A stretch of DNA of 64,000 nt from Synchiropus splendidus (Eukaryota > Chordata > Actinopteri > Syngnathiformes > Callionymidae), in assembly GCF_027744825.2 (NCBI RefSeq), contig NC_071334.1:65982437-66046436 (forward strand). The letters run 5' to 3'. Positions 12,949 through 27,472 of this stretch are shown piece after piece (position 1 is the stretch's first letter; each line of letters starts with the position of its first letter). The position numbers were made by a program, and so were the translations under genes. The notes beneath the pieces are model-generated. The model did no database searches and had not been told where the DNA came from. It saw only the letters and a program-made list of their open reading frames with translations.

Positions 12949-13920
12949 CTTTTTATATTACTCAGCTTTCCTGATTTTTGTCATTTCTGTTAAAATAGCA
13001 TGATTCTATTTGATGGGAACAGCAAAACATTTGGATCAGAAGGACAAGAATAGTGCAAGTGACCAGCACTAGGGTGAAAGTACTTATAATATACAAATGC
13101 ATCGGAAAAAGAAGGTAAGTGTAGTGAAAGCAGTTGGTTGCAGCAGCTGACTGAATCTTGAATAACAGTCAGACTGACACAAGGAAGCACTACTATGTTG
13201 TCTCTCAAGACTCTCCTTATTTTCACAGTTCATTTACCAATGTAGGGGCTCGCATTCCCCCACTGCACAGGCGCTTGACAAAGACCGATTAAAATGTGTG
13301 GGAGCTGTGTGTCCACAAAGCAGCTAAGATCTCTCTGGAGTATTTGATAATGTGTATTCATTACTGTGCTCTGCTTTTTTTCATTACAGGGAGAAGTAAT
13401 GAAAGGTTTCCTTAGAGACAAAACAATAAACATTCAAATCAAGACGACGAGATAATGGCGGAATGAACTTGTCAGGTTTGAGCTCCATCTTGAAAGTGGC
13501 AGAGTCTTGGATTCAAGCATAAACGTGTCATCATTTTTCATATTTCGACCAAAGTCTTTGTTTCTCTATACCACTTGTGTCCAGCAAGAAAGACACACAC
13601 TGTTCCGAGCAGAACAAACACGCTAATCTTGTTATTGTCTTAGACTGCAAAATGGCTTTTCGAAGGCTCTTTATCTAGCAGAGTGCAGTATCGTTGGCCA
13701 ACTCAGTGAAATGTTTGATTACGCCGAACAAAATCTCTCCAGTGTTTTCAAGCTGTCAGAGAAAAGGTCCTATGTTCATGCTTTCCCATCTTTCTTTGAA
13801 TTCTCTTCCACCTGTGTTACATTGGAGGTTTTTGTAGGTATTTGGATCAAAGGTTTCCACTTGTTTGGTTATGTGTCAAAATTGTATTGACTTTATTTAC
13901 GAGCCAACCGTGTTTTTGAG
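12949..13920. other. Non-coding, nothing recognised
   Basis: No gene, RNA or repeat family recognised. Confidence 0.5.
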
Positions 13921-13992
13921 GCTGTTGTGGGCCACATGGAATGACTGAGTTGGCCAGACTTGGCCCCGAGGCCTTGAGTTTGACACGTGTTT
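13921..13992. repeat. hAT-like repeat end, possible
   Basis: The stretch with TTGGCCCCGAGGCCTTGAG followed by TTTGACACGTGT resembles the ends of a common fish non-autonomous element (GGCC...CTTGAGTTTGACAC). Only one end is visible and it is diverged. Confidence 0.35.
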
Positions 13993-14792
13993 TACCAGTT
14001 AACCGTTGTGTTTCCCTAAGGATCACTACACTATACTATATTAAAGACAATAAAAGGCATACATTGACATGTTTGTTAGCATTACAAAAATATCTTCCCT
14101 CATTTAAAGACACTGAAAAGACCAACAGCGGAGACAAACTTCTGCATCTGAAGCCTTTAACTGCAACTGGGTTCATCCGAGGTGTGTTTTATTGGTCGCT
14201 TCCTGTTTTCTCTACACCACACTAAGTGTCTACCCCACACTGCCTTGTGTCCTTTTTAATCCCAAGTTTCGTCGTTATTCAGAGATATATTTTTCACATT
14301 CAGTTGGTGCCTTATGTGGTCGTGCTTCTTCACTATGCAGATATGCGCTGACTTTTGCTTTCTTCGCTTATTTGTTTATTTTGCTGGACGATGTGCAAAC
14401 ACTCGGGGGACTTGTGGTTGCCAGCGAGCGGTTTCTTCACATTCACAGAGCGCAGGGAACGAAAGGAAGCTGAGCTGTTCAAGGATCTGATGGTGATGAA
14501 TTCAGGACTGCAAAGTGAATGAGGGGCTTTTGGCATAATAGTGCCGAGTCAAGTGAATGTTGCGGGGGTAATCCTCGCTCCCTACTTCCCCTGTGTGGTG
14601 GTGATAAAGGCTTTGCTCCACTATTGAGTTCCAAATGTGACCGGGAAGAATTCTTGGTGCTGTGTCATGACAGAAGATGCCTCCCAAAGTGGATACAATT
14701 CTCTGGCATTAGGAAATATCATGACCTGAGTAGAGAGACTTGAGTTGCAGATGCAACATCAAAGCATCATCAAAAAAGAATAATAAAAGGAG
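13993..14792. other. Non-coding, nothing recognised
   Basis: No recognised gene or repeat. Short open frames here lack domains. Confidence 0.5.
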
Positions 14793-15003
<211 letters not shown>

Positions 15004-15080
15004 ATGCGTTGTATTCATTTTTATTATTGTATTATGACTAGATATATCAGGACTCTGCGTGGACCAGGGGAGGAAACTTA

Positions 15081-15082
<2 letters not shown>

Positions 15083-15129
<47 letters not shown>
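15083..15129. repeat. (AT)n followed by poly-T
   Basis: About 32 bp of TA dinucleotides running directly into a run of T. Confidence 0.95.
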
Positions 15130-16284
15130 GATCAATTTCCATCTTCTGCCTTGCTTCAACACTGGCTCATTGCTGAAAGAGCTGCTTTATAAGTGGAAGG
15201 ATTTGCTTTCTGCATGTGACCTGATCAACGTCCGACTGAAGGTGAGTTGGTAGGTCACGCTCCGGAGACGTGCCCAAGAGTCATTGCTGCGATCTGCAGA
15301 CATAGGTCAACATCAGCTCAGATCAGCTTCAACAATGAAATTAAAAGGTCATTTGATTCAGGGAGATTCACAAACACATTTTTTTTTACCCTCGTAACTG
15401 GTCCACATGTTCAGTGAGTGTTCTCATACTTCCTCTGCAGGAACACTTGCCTGGGTTGCATTATAGACATGGTGATTTCCTTTGTTTGCTCCAAGCCCAG
15501 AGTGTCGTCCCTGGAGCATGTTGATTCACTTGAATGACGGATTTCTGGCCGTGGCCTATAACCCACACTGCTTCCAGATGGAGGCCCTCAAGTCGCTCGT
15601 ATTGCCGTCGTATTTGTGAATATGAAGGCAATGGCGACATACAAGTGGAGTTTAGATGTGGCGGTCTTGAAATGAAATCTCAAATGTGTGCATCCACCTA
15701 CTCACATTTTCTGCTGCTCATGTTCCACACATACAAATGGCAGGATGGTTAACATCTGGTAAAAATAAAATAACAGAAAAAATGTAATCAAAATATCATA
15801 AAATAATCTTTTTTTTTTTTTATTTTATTGTCGATCCATAACATAGGAGTCATTTCCTTCATTATTTTTTCAGGAATTCTACACAGAAATGTCCAATAAC
15901 CTTCAGGAACGTACCGACTCCAAATGTAAAATACCACTTGGAAATATTTTGCAATTATTGCAAAATATTTTGTGTAATTGTTCAGTGGATGTAAGCAGCA
16001 TTACTCACAGTTCCTGTTACAGGCGAGTCTGGCAACCTACATCAATGTGATTCTCAGCAGGGACCCCAGCTAGAAAGCCGATAATGTAAGAGAGAATGGA
16101 GAACAGAAGCAACAGGTTAACAAAAACCCAGTGCAACAATTCAATTCTAAAACTGCATGCCTCAACACAGTGACCATGGTTGCATGCAGAGTGTAGCCCG
16201 ACCAAGGCCATTGGATTTGGTGATCGCAGCTGGTTCTTCTGGTTTCCATACAGTGGAGTCGACAGGCATCTGGACTACAGTAAA
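15130..16284. other. Non-coding, no gene recognised
   Basis: Contains a poly-T run near 15809-15821 and a short perfect hairpin at 15942-15970 (separate entry). No exon recognised. Confidence 0.5.
15942..15970. other. Perfect 13-bp hairpin
   Basis: AAATATTTTGCAA at 15942-15954 and its exact reverse complement at 15958-15970 are separated by a 3-base loop. It is AT-rich. No associated gene or terminator context. Confidence 0.8.
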
Positions 16285-16478
16285 CATGTTACACGTTTCC
16301 ACTACACTGAATGAACTTGAAATTCTTATAAAATTGGAATTCTTATACAAATATTTTCAAGATATTAAAATATAAAAACTTGAATATAGCCACCATTGTG
16401 ATTTATTGTACCATTGTCAAACTGATATTACAAATATTTTGTTGTTTAAATGTATGTATGGGTCCATCATTAGTTTCA
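16285..16478 (+). repeat. Dispersed repeat, plus-strand member of an inverted pair
   Basis: The sequence matches the minus strand of 57658-57843, 41 kb away. Shared blocks include TTTCCACTAC, GAATATAGCCACCAT, GTGATTTATTG, TTGTCAAACTGAT and a block reading GTTTAAATGTATGTATGGGT then CCATCATT. Overall similarity looks like roughly three quarters or more. No known family recognised and no coding capacity apparent, although both members happen to encode MMDPYIHLNNKI in one frame. Confidence 0.75.
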
Positions 16479-17697
16479 CGAATATACCGAAAGCGAAACC
16501 AAAATTGACCTTGACACAAAAAAAATGTAAGACAAAATTTGGCTCAGCAAAATAATGTTCCGTAGTGTGCAAACCTGCATTGAAAAACAATATGTTCGAT
16601 AAAAAAAAAACATAATGTGAAATATGTGAATGGAAAGTATATGTCTGGTGTGCAAGACTCTTCAGTGTGAAGAAATATTGGAATCCAAATGCAGAACTGC
16701 GCTCTACAACAAACATAAAAACCAAAATGTCCAAGTGGCACTCCTTGTTGCAGTAGCTCTTGAACAGAGAATGGGTTTTCAACTGTGCAACCCATGTTTC
16801 CGAAATGCATTAACCATGGTAATAGCCCCTTATTGGATGCCGAATAATCCTTGTGGCTGAAGTAGTGTCCGAAGAAGAGTATTTAATGATGCTCAAGAGA
16901 CAGATGGATTTTTATGTTGTAAACACCATTTATGATTGTGTCCCTCTTCCAATATGACCCCACACTTGTCGATGTGACGTCGATGTTCAGACTCACCGCC
17001 GAGAATCATTAGTGAGGACTGGCTTGTCATGACTGTTGTCCCTGCACTCCCACCCCGTACACCACCCAACATAAACACCTGACTAGTCTCTCTTTCACCT
17101 CCACTCAGCACTATCTTTTATCCAGCCGCTCACATCGACCACCCCAAAACACAACTCCGTGTCTCTACTTATAGCCTATACATGCATTGTTGATAAGATC
17201 CCACCAGACATGTTTGGGCCAGTACACACACACACATAGTCCACACACTGCACCAAATGGCCCAATCACTGACAGCAGCACCTGGGGGGGGGCAAACACA
17301 AGCTGATCCACAGTGACCAATAAAAAGTGCCTGGAGACTGACAGGTTGCTTGGCGACTCTGATTTATTGAGTGGGGTCTTGGGTCTCTCCCCTTCTCACT
17401 TCACCTTAATTACTTTTTCTTTCTCACTCCTGCATTGTTCCTCTTTTTTTTGTGTGTGTCTCCCTTCGTGTCCTGCTTTTGTTTTTCTCTTAAGAGCAGT
17501 TGGAGGGAGGAATTGGTCATTTAGCCGAGCCACTGTGGCTGGTTTCTCCTAATACGATTAGGTTGGAGATTGGCAAGACCAGATGAGGGAGCAGTGGAGG
17601 GAGTGTGATCTCAAACCTCCTAGCAAAGTAATCTTCAGAGAAGAGTACAGATCCCAAAGATGCCATCATGAACGTATTCAACAGGTCTGTCAAAAGC
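16479..17697. other. Non-coding, nothing recognised
   Basis: No gene or element recognised. A G-run at 17285-17291 is the only notable composition. Open frames here, including about 120 codons on the minus strand at 16417-16782 that overlap the repeat, have no domain. Confidence 0.5.
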
Positions 17698-17797
17698 AAC
17701 TTCGACTTCGACTTTCTTTATTGTCACTGCACAAAAACATGTCACTGTATTATGGCAATGAAATTTCGGTCTGAGGCTTCCGGTTTCCAAAAACTTT
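17698..17797 (-). mobile_element. LINE 3' tail fragment
   Basis: The minus strand reads GGAAACCGGAAGCCTCAGAC then CGAAATTTCATTGCC, ACATGTTTTTGTGCA, ACAATAAAG and a GAAGTCGAAGTC hexamer tail. The same segment occurs on the plus strand at 33789-33887. The AATAAAG plus short-repeat tail points to a LINE 3' UTR. The family is not named. Confidence 0.7.
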
Positions 17798-18529
17798 AGT
17801 TCAACAATTAAATAAAAAACCCCATGAACGCTCACACTCACAATCACATAGGCAAACCCACGCAGTGAATGTTTTACAGTTGTAAAGTCTGGCACTCACT
17901 TCAGGCATCGGTCCTGCAGGCCAAGACTGGATTGCCACTCTGAACTAGTTATGTGTGGCGGAAAACTAAAATGTCTATTCTTAACCGTCAATAATCCACT
18001 AGAACCTTATCAGGACCATTGGCAAAGTTCAAGACTTGCATGTGTTTTCATGCATTATTGACTCTCTGCTTCCATGGCCATTAAACGCCCCACAGTTTGT
18101 TGACAGATCAACAACCTCCATCAACAACAACAAATGGTGCTACACCTTGGAAGTCTTTTTTGGACATTTCTGAAGACTCCAAGCTGCTAGCAAAGCTATG
18201 AACACATTGTCCTTCTGGCTTATGTTTCTTGATAAGAGGCAGGTTGTACCAATGCAAGAACATTTCATCGCGATTTAGTTTGGAAAGAAAATAAAAAAAA
18301 AAATGTGTTTACTTTTACCAGACTTACCGGACTGCCAAAACTGGGCTTCTGATGCTTACAGTCAAGTGACTCTTTATACAAGTGATGGACAGATGTGGAT
18401 GTCAGTTGCTATTTAAAACCCCTTTTGTGGCTCTCCTCCTCTTCTGAGTGACGGTACTGAAAAACGTACTGCCATATGATCCCCTTCAATAGCAGTAGGA
18501 CACATTATTAAATGTAGAATGAATGGAAT
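17798..18529. other. Non-coding, nothing recognised
   Basis: No recognised gene. A poly-A run lies near 18291-18302. Confidence 0.5.
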
Positions 18530-18683
18530 GCCATCCCATGCCTTACGTCTTTTTCCAATGCGTCAATATGCAACGATGAAGGATGTGTTTTTTGTCAGTA
18601 TACGACACAAAATGCAACTTCCCCAACATCAATATAGGATATAGAATATAGGCCATGGGAGTGAGGATGTGTTAGTGTCTCCA
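18530..18683. mobile_element. CCATGG-family MITE, right half (copy B)
   Basis: Contains GTCAGTATACGACACAAAAT, GCAACTTCCCCAACATC and the right end GCCATGGGAGTGAGGATGTG, matching the right end of the copy at 20724-20997. The left inverted end is not recognisable, so it is partial or diverged. Confidence 0.6.
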
Positions 18684-19837
18684 GTCCCAACCAGCAGCAA
18701 TACAAGTCAGACAAGAAACACACAACTACGCAAGCGCAGATGGGGGTTATCATTCGGGTGTGCACACAACTTTAGAAACTGCATGAGCAATAAACAGAAT
18801 CTTGGTTAATCCATCCATTCTTGCCATGACTGAGTCTAGCAAATGGGGACTTAATCTGCGCAAGATCTGCATCAGGTTAGATACTGTATGACAGTGAAAC
18901 AATAAAACTGTTCTCTAAACTAGTGGAAAAAAAGAAGGAAAAAATGGCTTCTTGAAAAACTCATAACGTAATGTAAAAACAATGATCATGTGCTTGACAT
19001 TTGACTGGAAAATGTGGGTTCAGTCAGGTATTCCCAGTTGTCTTGAGGAGATTGAAGGAGAGAAGAAGTAATAATGTAGTTATCTCTTTTCATTCCGCTC
19101 TGCAGGCTTCTGTTCAAAACAGATGCTCCAGCTGTGTATAGAGTGTCAATGTGACCTCATCAGAAACACCAGACAGCAGTCATTTTGCAGAGCCCGCCAT
19201 CCTATGCTCGGATGCTCTCAAGACGAGAGTTGTACATTAGCATTGAACAATACAATGGTGGAATGCATCAGGCGCGGGCAACATTGCTAGCCATTGTATC
19301 GAGAGTACGATTTTCTTCAATGTCTTAAAATGAAATATAGAGTTTGATCATTTGCTGTGTGAATAAAATAAAATAAAATAAAATAAAATTCATATTTGAG
19401 ATTCCATCAAATTTTACAGGCGTCCACCTACTCTATATCAAAATATGGTTGTGCCAAAATATTGATACTACAATATATTGCAATATTTCCTATGTATATA
19501 TATAAATATATTTATATATATCGATTCACAGCCGCCAAGTATTAATAAAAATATGGCTACGCTAAAAGCTTTCTCTCACAAAAGAACCTACTGCAATTTG
19601 AAAAGACTATATGTGATGGTCCTATATCAACCGGGGGAAGAGTCAGAGCTGGCATGGAGCTGCCAGGAGTTTTTTCAATCTGTAAATTTTTAATGCTCGG
19701 GTCCCAATTGGGTTCTGATGGTTCTGCTTTTCACACTCTCTGCGCACACACTGCCCCAAGTGGAGAGGAGTGATCAGACAGGAAGTCAATGGTTGAAAAG
19801 CGACATTGATCCAGGAAAGTTTCATAATAAAACTGTT

Positions 19838-19839
<2 letters not shown>
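18684..19839. other. Non-coding; (AAAAT)n at 19364-19390
   Basis: Unique-looking sequence with a short AAAAT pentanucleotide repeat near 19364-19390. No gene recognised. Confidence 0.5.

Positions 19840-19930
<91 letters not shown>
19840..19930. repeat. (AT)n microsatellite
   Basis: About 91 bp of uninterrupted AT dinucleotides. Confidence 0.98.
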
Positions 19931-19933
<3 letters not shown>

Positions 19934-20723
19934 TAGCTTTGTGTCCGCCATGCCACCTCTCAGTGATGAAAGGACTGTTTTTTTCGTTTGTTTGTGTTTT
20001 TGACAAACCTGTCAGCCGGCTGCCGACCAAAATAGAATACTTTTTCATTGCCCGTAATTAGAGAGGTTGGATTTCTTGACATGAATGTAGTTCAGAGGAG
20101 ATTTGACAATAATGATAACCGTGAGGGGAGATCAAAACGGCGAGAGAAGGTGAAGAAAAGCCTGCTTTGATGTTATCATGCAATTAATGATACTGCGAGC
20201 GAAATCCAGTGAATGTCTTTGATTGTTAGAAATGTCATAATTTTCTTCTGTGTGTGAATTATGCATGGTTAAAAAGTGATGCAAGTTTACGTAGCGCGCC
20301 TGCTTGATCAAAATGTCCCAGATTTGTGCTTGCGTCAATTACGCAGCTTTTAATGTTCAACTGAATTACTCTTGAGGGAAGGCTACAGTGTTCAAGTGAA
20401 ACACAATTTTGATCCTCACTACTCTGTCTGCTCTCTAAAATGCTCGGACAAAAAAAATGATGGAATTCCTCTCACAATGGAGGTTCAAGTAATGCTCTCT
20501 GATTCTGATTGAACATGAATTTCCCAGAGCTGTGACCTGAATTTACAGCCTGATTGCTTGTCAACATTTGCTCTGCCTCCATGATGTTTGAGAGCCTCCA
20601 TCCAGAGTGTGACGTGCACTATAGGCGACTCATTACTCTTTACTTAGCAAGATCTTTTGAACGGTTGGGTATGAAATTGCAAATGTTAAATTGAGACTGT
20701 ATGTTCTCTGGTGCCTCCAAGGT
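19931..20723. other. Non-coding; possible conserved non-coding element
   Basis: The stretch 20150-20350 is free of simple repeats and carries several homeodomain- or POU-like words (ATGCAATTAATGATA, GAATTATGCATGG, CAATTACGC). No open frame has a domain. The composition resembles developmental enhancers, but conservation cannot be judged from one genome. Confidence 0.35.
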
Positions 20724-20997
20724 CAACCCATCCGTACTTCCATGGTGTAATATATATTGACATTGGGAATGTGGATTTATGCGTCCTATGCACCACGCAG
20801 CTCCGCACAACCCACCATCCACACTGCACTGCCTGGAATGCTATACAGGAAGGAAAACCGTTGTTTAGTCCATTTAAAGTATGAGTATGCATCAACATGC
20901 AACACAGAAGGCTGCCTTCTTCATCAGTATAGGACGCAAAAGGCAACTTTCCCAATGATAATATACAGTATGACGCCATGGGAGTGAGGATGGGTTG
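20724..20997. mobile_element. CCATGG-family MITE, copy C (clearest)
   Basis: About 274 bp with long imperfect inverted ends of roughly 60 bp. The left end contains CAACCCATCC, ACTTCCATGGTGT, then ATATTGACATTGGGAA. The right end, read on the minus strand, contains CAACCCATCC, TCACTCCCATGGCGT, then ATTATCATTGGGAA. The interior holds ATGCATCAACATGCAAC-like and CAGTATAGGACGCAAAAGGC sequence shared with copies B and D. No coding capacity; superfamily not determined. Confidence 0.8.
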
Positions 20998-22745
20998 CCA
21001 AGTTTGCCGCCAATATATAGCTAGCTTGCAAAATGGAAATATGGCGGTGATGGGTCAATGAAGTTTCATGCAACTGAGGTCATTCAGACGGATACACATC
21101 ACACAGGTGTCAGTGCCGAGGAGAGAGGTGGGATCCCTGTCACAGTCTCGACAATTTGGATAGCAATAGAAAGTATGTGCAAACATTCAACATCGCATAT
21201 TCATTGTAGCAAAACCCGGAAATGCGTCGCCTTGATGAATTGTTTTGTAAAATGTTTTACGCAAGAAAATAGGTTTGTGCATGTTTGTTTCTGAAGTGAT
21301 GTATTATATTGATGCTCAAGTCTGGTCAGATTGGAATATACAGTATATACCACCCAGCATGAGCATAAACGTTTAGATAAGAGGAGCTATTTCGATAAAA
21401 TAAGATTCAAGGGAATTGAGGAGTTGGCATGATGGCCGGCCATGCGGGAGGTTTCAAGACTAATGCAGTTTTAGACCGACATTTCCACATTTGTCAAAGA
21501 AATACATTTTAAATCTTTGTGTGTTGGTGAAAATCTGTTGCGATCAGCGCTATTGAAAGTGAATTATTGAGCCAAAACACAAGATAAATGTCTGGAGGAA
21601 GGCAGCTCATTTGATGCTGCAGCTCTTGAACAGCTGCACATAAATCCTGAACATGTAAAACAAATCCATTGATGGAAATTGATTGTTACACCGCGAGAGA
21701 AGAAAAAAAAAAAGAAAATTGTAATCATAATAATAATCATTTTTAGAGGTGCTTCACTGACCCCAAGAACTGCCATGACGTGCTATAGATTATCTCCCTT
21801 TTCGAACGAAAATTCAGCACTCAGCAAAACGTTTAAGTGAAGCCACAGAATATCTAATAATGTCTGGACGATGATCGATCATGAGCCTTCACTGGGTTGA
21901 AATGTTCTGGAATGTTCAACTAAGTCAATTGGCTTTGAGAAAAGCTGCGTTTTACAGATGTTGCAGCTCAGTAGCAGGACAAATGGTTACTCAATCCATA
22001 ACAAAATACTTCTCACCGTAAAATCTGGGCCACCACTTTTATTCATGCCATTGCTGTAGGGCCTTGGGAAGCCCAATTTTACTATTTAGGTCAATATTGA
22101 CATCAGAAATATTTCATGAAGCAGAGGGCAATGTGACAGCTATAACAAATTTAATATTGATTATGACCGCTTGAGCCCCTGCAAGGGTTGGATATCGGCG
22201 AGACTGCGATATATCAAATTGAATTCAAGGGTCGTTTAGCAGCCCGAGTGTTATCATGTCATATCCATATGTCTATATAAATCTGATTATGGGGATAAAT
22301 CTACAGTCTCCCATGAAGACTAAACTGGCATTTCTGTCTTCAGATTTTCTCCATATGAAACAGTGAAGTGTTCACTTTGTTGTTGTTGACTTATTGAGAC
22401 AGAATACATTATCCATGCATTATTAAGACACTTTAATATCAACAATTCTGTCTTTGCAGATTGGGTCTGAAAAGTTCAAAGGAGCCCCTTTAAACACTCG
22501 CAAGGATGTGAGTTTAAATATGGATCACTCGCTGTGTCTGATGAATGACTCTCTCATTGATTTGTGGCCCAAATAATGCAGAGCTCTGCCTGATAGTCTG
22601 AGTCGAGCACTGCTCTGTGTTGTATATGACAGATGGAATTGATTCCTTGACCTTTCCTCAAGAAGAAGAAATAAAATAAACATCTTGAATGCTAACCGTT
22701 CTCCAGGGACCACATCCAGTAGTAGACAGTGTGTGTGGTGTAATA
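20998..22745. other. Non-coding, nothing recognised
   Basis: No gene or known repeat. A poly-A-rich run lies near 21703-21717. Short reading frames lack domains. Confidence 0.5.
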
Positions 22746-22845
22746 CAGGGTTGGACAGTTAGTTCCACAAAGGGCTGCAGTGGGCGCAGATTTTTGTTTC
22801 AACGAAAAGGCCCCTTCAGGTGTCTTAAGACATTTGGAAACTTTA
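22746..22845. repeat. hAT-like MITE fragment
   Basis: CCACAAAGGGCTGCAGTGGG, then CGCAGATTTTTGTTTCAAC and CAGGTGTCTTAAGACA, matches the minus strand of the element at 996-1161. Only one end is clear. Confidence 0.55.
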
Positions 22846-24633
<1,788 letters not shown>

Positions 24634-25125
24634 CAGTACAGGCCAAATGTTTGGATGCACCTCTCATTCAATGCATTTTCTTAATTCCCACAAATATTTA
24701 CATTGTAGATTCTCACTGAAGGCATCACAACTATGAACGCCCACACATGGATTTACTTGATAAACAAAGAAGAGTGTCATGACTCACAACATGTTTCATA
24801 TTTTAGATTCTTCAAAACAGCCTCCGTTTGCTTTGGTTACTACTTTGGACACTTTTGGCATTCTCGCCAAAAGTGTGCATGCCTGTCACCTGATCAGGTT
24901 TTCCAACAGGTGACTATATCATGGAGCTCATTCAGAAGACCAAAGGTTTGCAGTGCTCCCAACAAAGCAAAAGACTAAAGTAAAATGTGAATCATATTTA
25001 GCACATTTCTTGTCTTGCTACATAATTCCACATATCCTGCTTCATATAGTTGATGTCTTCAGTCTGCAGTAGTAAAAATAAAGAGAAAAACTCTGAATTA
25101 AAAGGGGTCTGGACCGTATTCGCAT
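24634..25125. mobile_element. Tc1-like transposon, internally deleted
   Basis: The left end CAGTACAGGCCAAATGTTTGG starts a Tc1-like terminal segment. It continues with CTCTCATTCAATGCATTTTC, ACATTGTAGATTCTCACTG and AGGCATCACAACTATGAA. The right part reads CTACATAATTCCACATAT, TTGATGTCTTCAGT, AATAAAGAGAAAAAC and then a diverged inverted end near 25105-25125. I recall both flanks as ends of a common fish Tc1 family. The transposase between them is absent, so this is a non-autonomous or deleted copy. The open frame at 24733-24978 is within terminal sequence and is not transposase. Confidence 0.75.
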
Positions 25126-26050
25126 AATACATATGAACTCTGAGGCCGTCATTAACACTTTAATACCTACATTAACTCACACTGAAACAGAAATATCCCT
25201 GTTGCAAGTTTGGGAGTTTTTCTCTAGAGTGAAATGTACTGCTGTCAGACATACATCACTGATGCTGACATCAATATGTTACAAATCCTGACACTGTTTC
25301 AGCAATGTTGATGTTTGGACTCACATAACCTCCTCAGGTTTTGTGCATGTTCATCGTTCAACTTGTTCCACAAACCCAATTTTTTGCGTCTTTTGGCTTG
25401 CTGCAAACCCAGGTTTCCTGCTCACCGCCCGCTTTCATGCTTGAAAATCCGAATTTTAATAAGACTATAAGAAGCTTTACTACAGAAGTTGAGATTTACA
25501 TGGACAGAGATTATGTAAAGACCTCAATGCCAGATGCTCTGCCCTATATATACATTATTATATCATAGGGTTTTATACTTGGGCTTCATTTGGTATACGA
25601 TTCAGATGTAATTGTTTTCTTTTACAGTAATACATTGGAACAATTAATGGTAACTTGGTGTAGTTCTTGTTCTTTAAAATCTTCAAACCCTGCTCACAGC
25701 TGCAGTGACTGTACTGGTGAAAATCACCGTTAGAAATGAACCACCAATACATTTAGGAACACACTGTGTGCTGCTGTGGTGAGTACATGACATCCCGGAG
25801 GTGCAAGAGCTGAAAAAAAAAAAAAAATGCAATTTTGCCTCCAGTCGTTTTTTCAGCTGCCCTTAATGACGCAAAAGGGTCTGCGAGTAAGAATGGAATA
25901 TCACAGGCCTCAAAAAGAGAACAGCAAAGTATGACATAGATACTTGTTACACTAGTCATTCAAATAGCTTCAAAATATATATCCTCAGATTGTGACCCAA
26001 AAAAGTAAAACAAAACCTGTGTTGATTTTCATCTGTACAATAACAATACA
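25126..26050. other. Non-coding, nothing recognised
   Basis: No recognised gene. A poly-A run lies near 25813-25827. Confidence 0.5.
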
Positions 26051-26247
<197 letters not shown>

Positions 26248-27472
26248 TGCTCAGGTAATCTAAATCAGATTCAGCCAACATCTTGTTTTTGTAGTGTAGT
26301 TTATTTGTATTTTTTTTAACAGAAACCAGGAAAGAAAATCAAAATCCATAATGCAAAATATTTTTTTTAATAATTTTAAACAGATCCAGAAATGCCATTG
26401 CTGACTCTCCTCAGACGGTGAGTGAAGAAAAACGTAGACAAACCAAGCTGAAATATGGTGAATTGTTTGAATTTATTTTTCTCGTCTGCTGTGTCATCTA
26501 TTTTGACTGAAATAACAAACCGAAGTTAAGGTGTTCTATCGTGACTCACTACCAATCATATTTCTGCCCAGATGCCTTTTGTTATTCAATGTTTTATGAC
26601 AAATTTCTCCTGGGTTGCATGACTTTGAAGCCGTAGATCAAACTTCCGAATGGAATGCTCGCCAAATGCTGTTTCATGAGACAGAGATTGGGTTGCATCA
26701 TAATCTCCAGGCAGAATATTACAGAAACAAAAAGGCTGAGGAGCCGATGGCTCAAGCAGCCATTGGTGCAGCACAGTGACAGCGAAAAACAAAACAAAAA
26801 AGACGGTAAAACATAGACAGAAATGTTTCCTAAAGGTGTGCAATTTTAAATAAATTTGTCGTGGCAATTTATGCTGTTTTTATTTAAACAGTGAAACTTC
26901 ATGTTGTGTAAACATAACTATTAGTCAGCAAATTACTTGCTTCAATGATCAACTACTTACTGTAAATAATCTGCAACCAAGTTATTGTTTATGAGCAAAT
27001 TGTCTGTGTCCATTTGCATACAAAATATAATCAGCCTTAACTAGATGTAAATCGTTTTTTTAAAATGAATAATTATGTGGTCATTTGTTACTAATGCACA
27101 TACTGATGAGTAGTTAATGTATGATAATTTATGTTCCCTTGTGTAAAGTGTTTATACTCATTCAGCAAAAGAAGCACACTTCAGTCAGTGTTTCAACAAG
27201 TGGTGCCAATCCTTGTGATGGTTTGCCTCACTGTACATTGTTGGGATCCTTTTCATCGTTTCTTTATTTCTCAGCTGCTGCACCAAACTAAGCTAATATC
27301 CTGTGGTCAGTGTTGAGCCAATACTTGCAGGCCTTCTAAAATTACACGACCCAGCCCCAAAACTTAAAACCAGAAGTTTGAATCATGCGATATACATTGC
27401 CATTCTCATGGATTGTATCACATCTCTTGTTATATGCGTTACATATTTATCACACTTTTGTCCAATATAATA
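26248..27472. other. Non-coding, nothing recognised
   Basis: AT-rich unique-looking sequence. No gene or element recognised. Confidence 0.5.
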
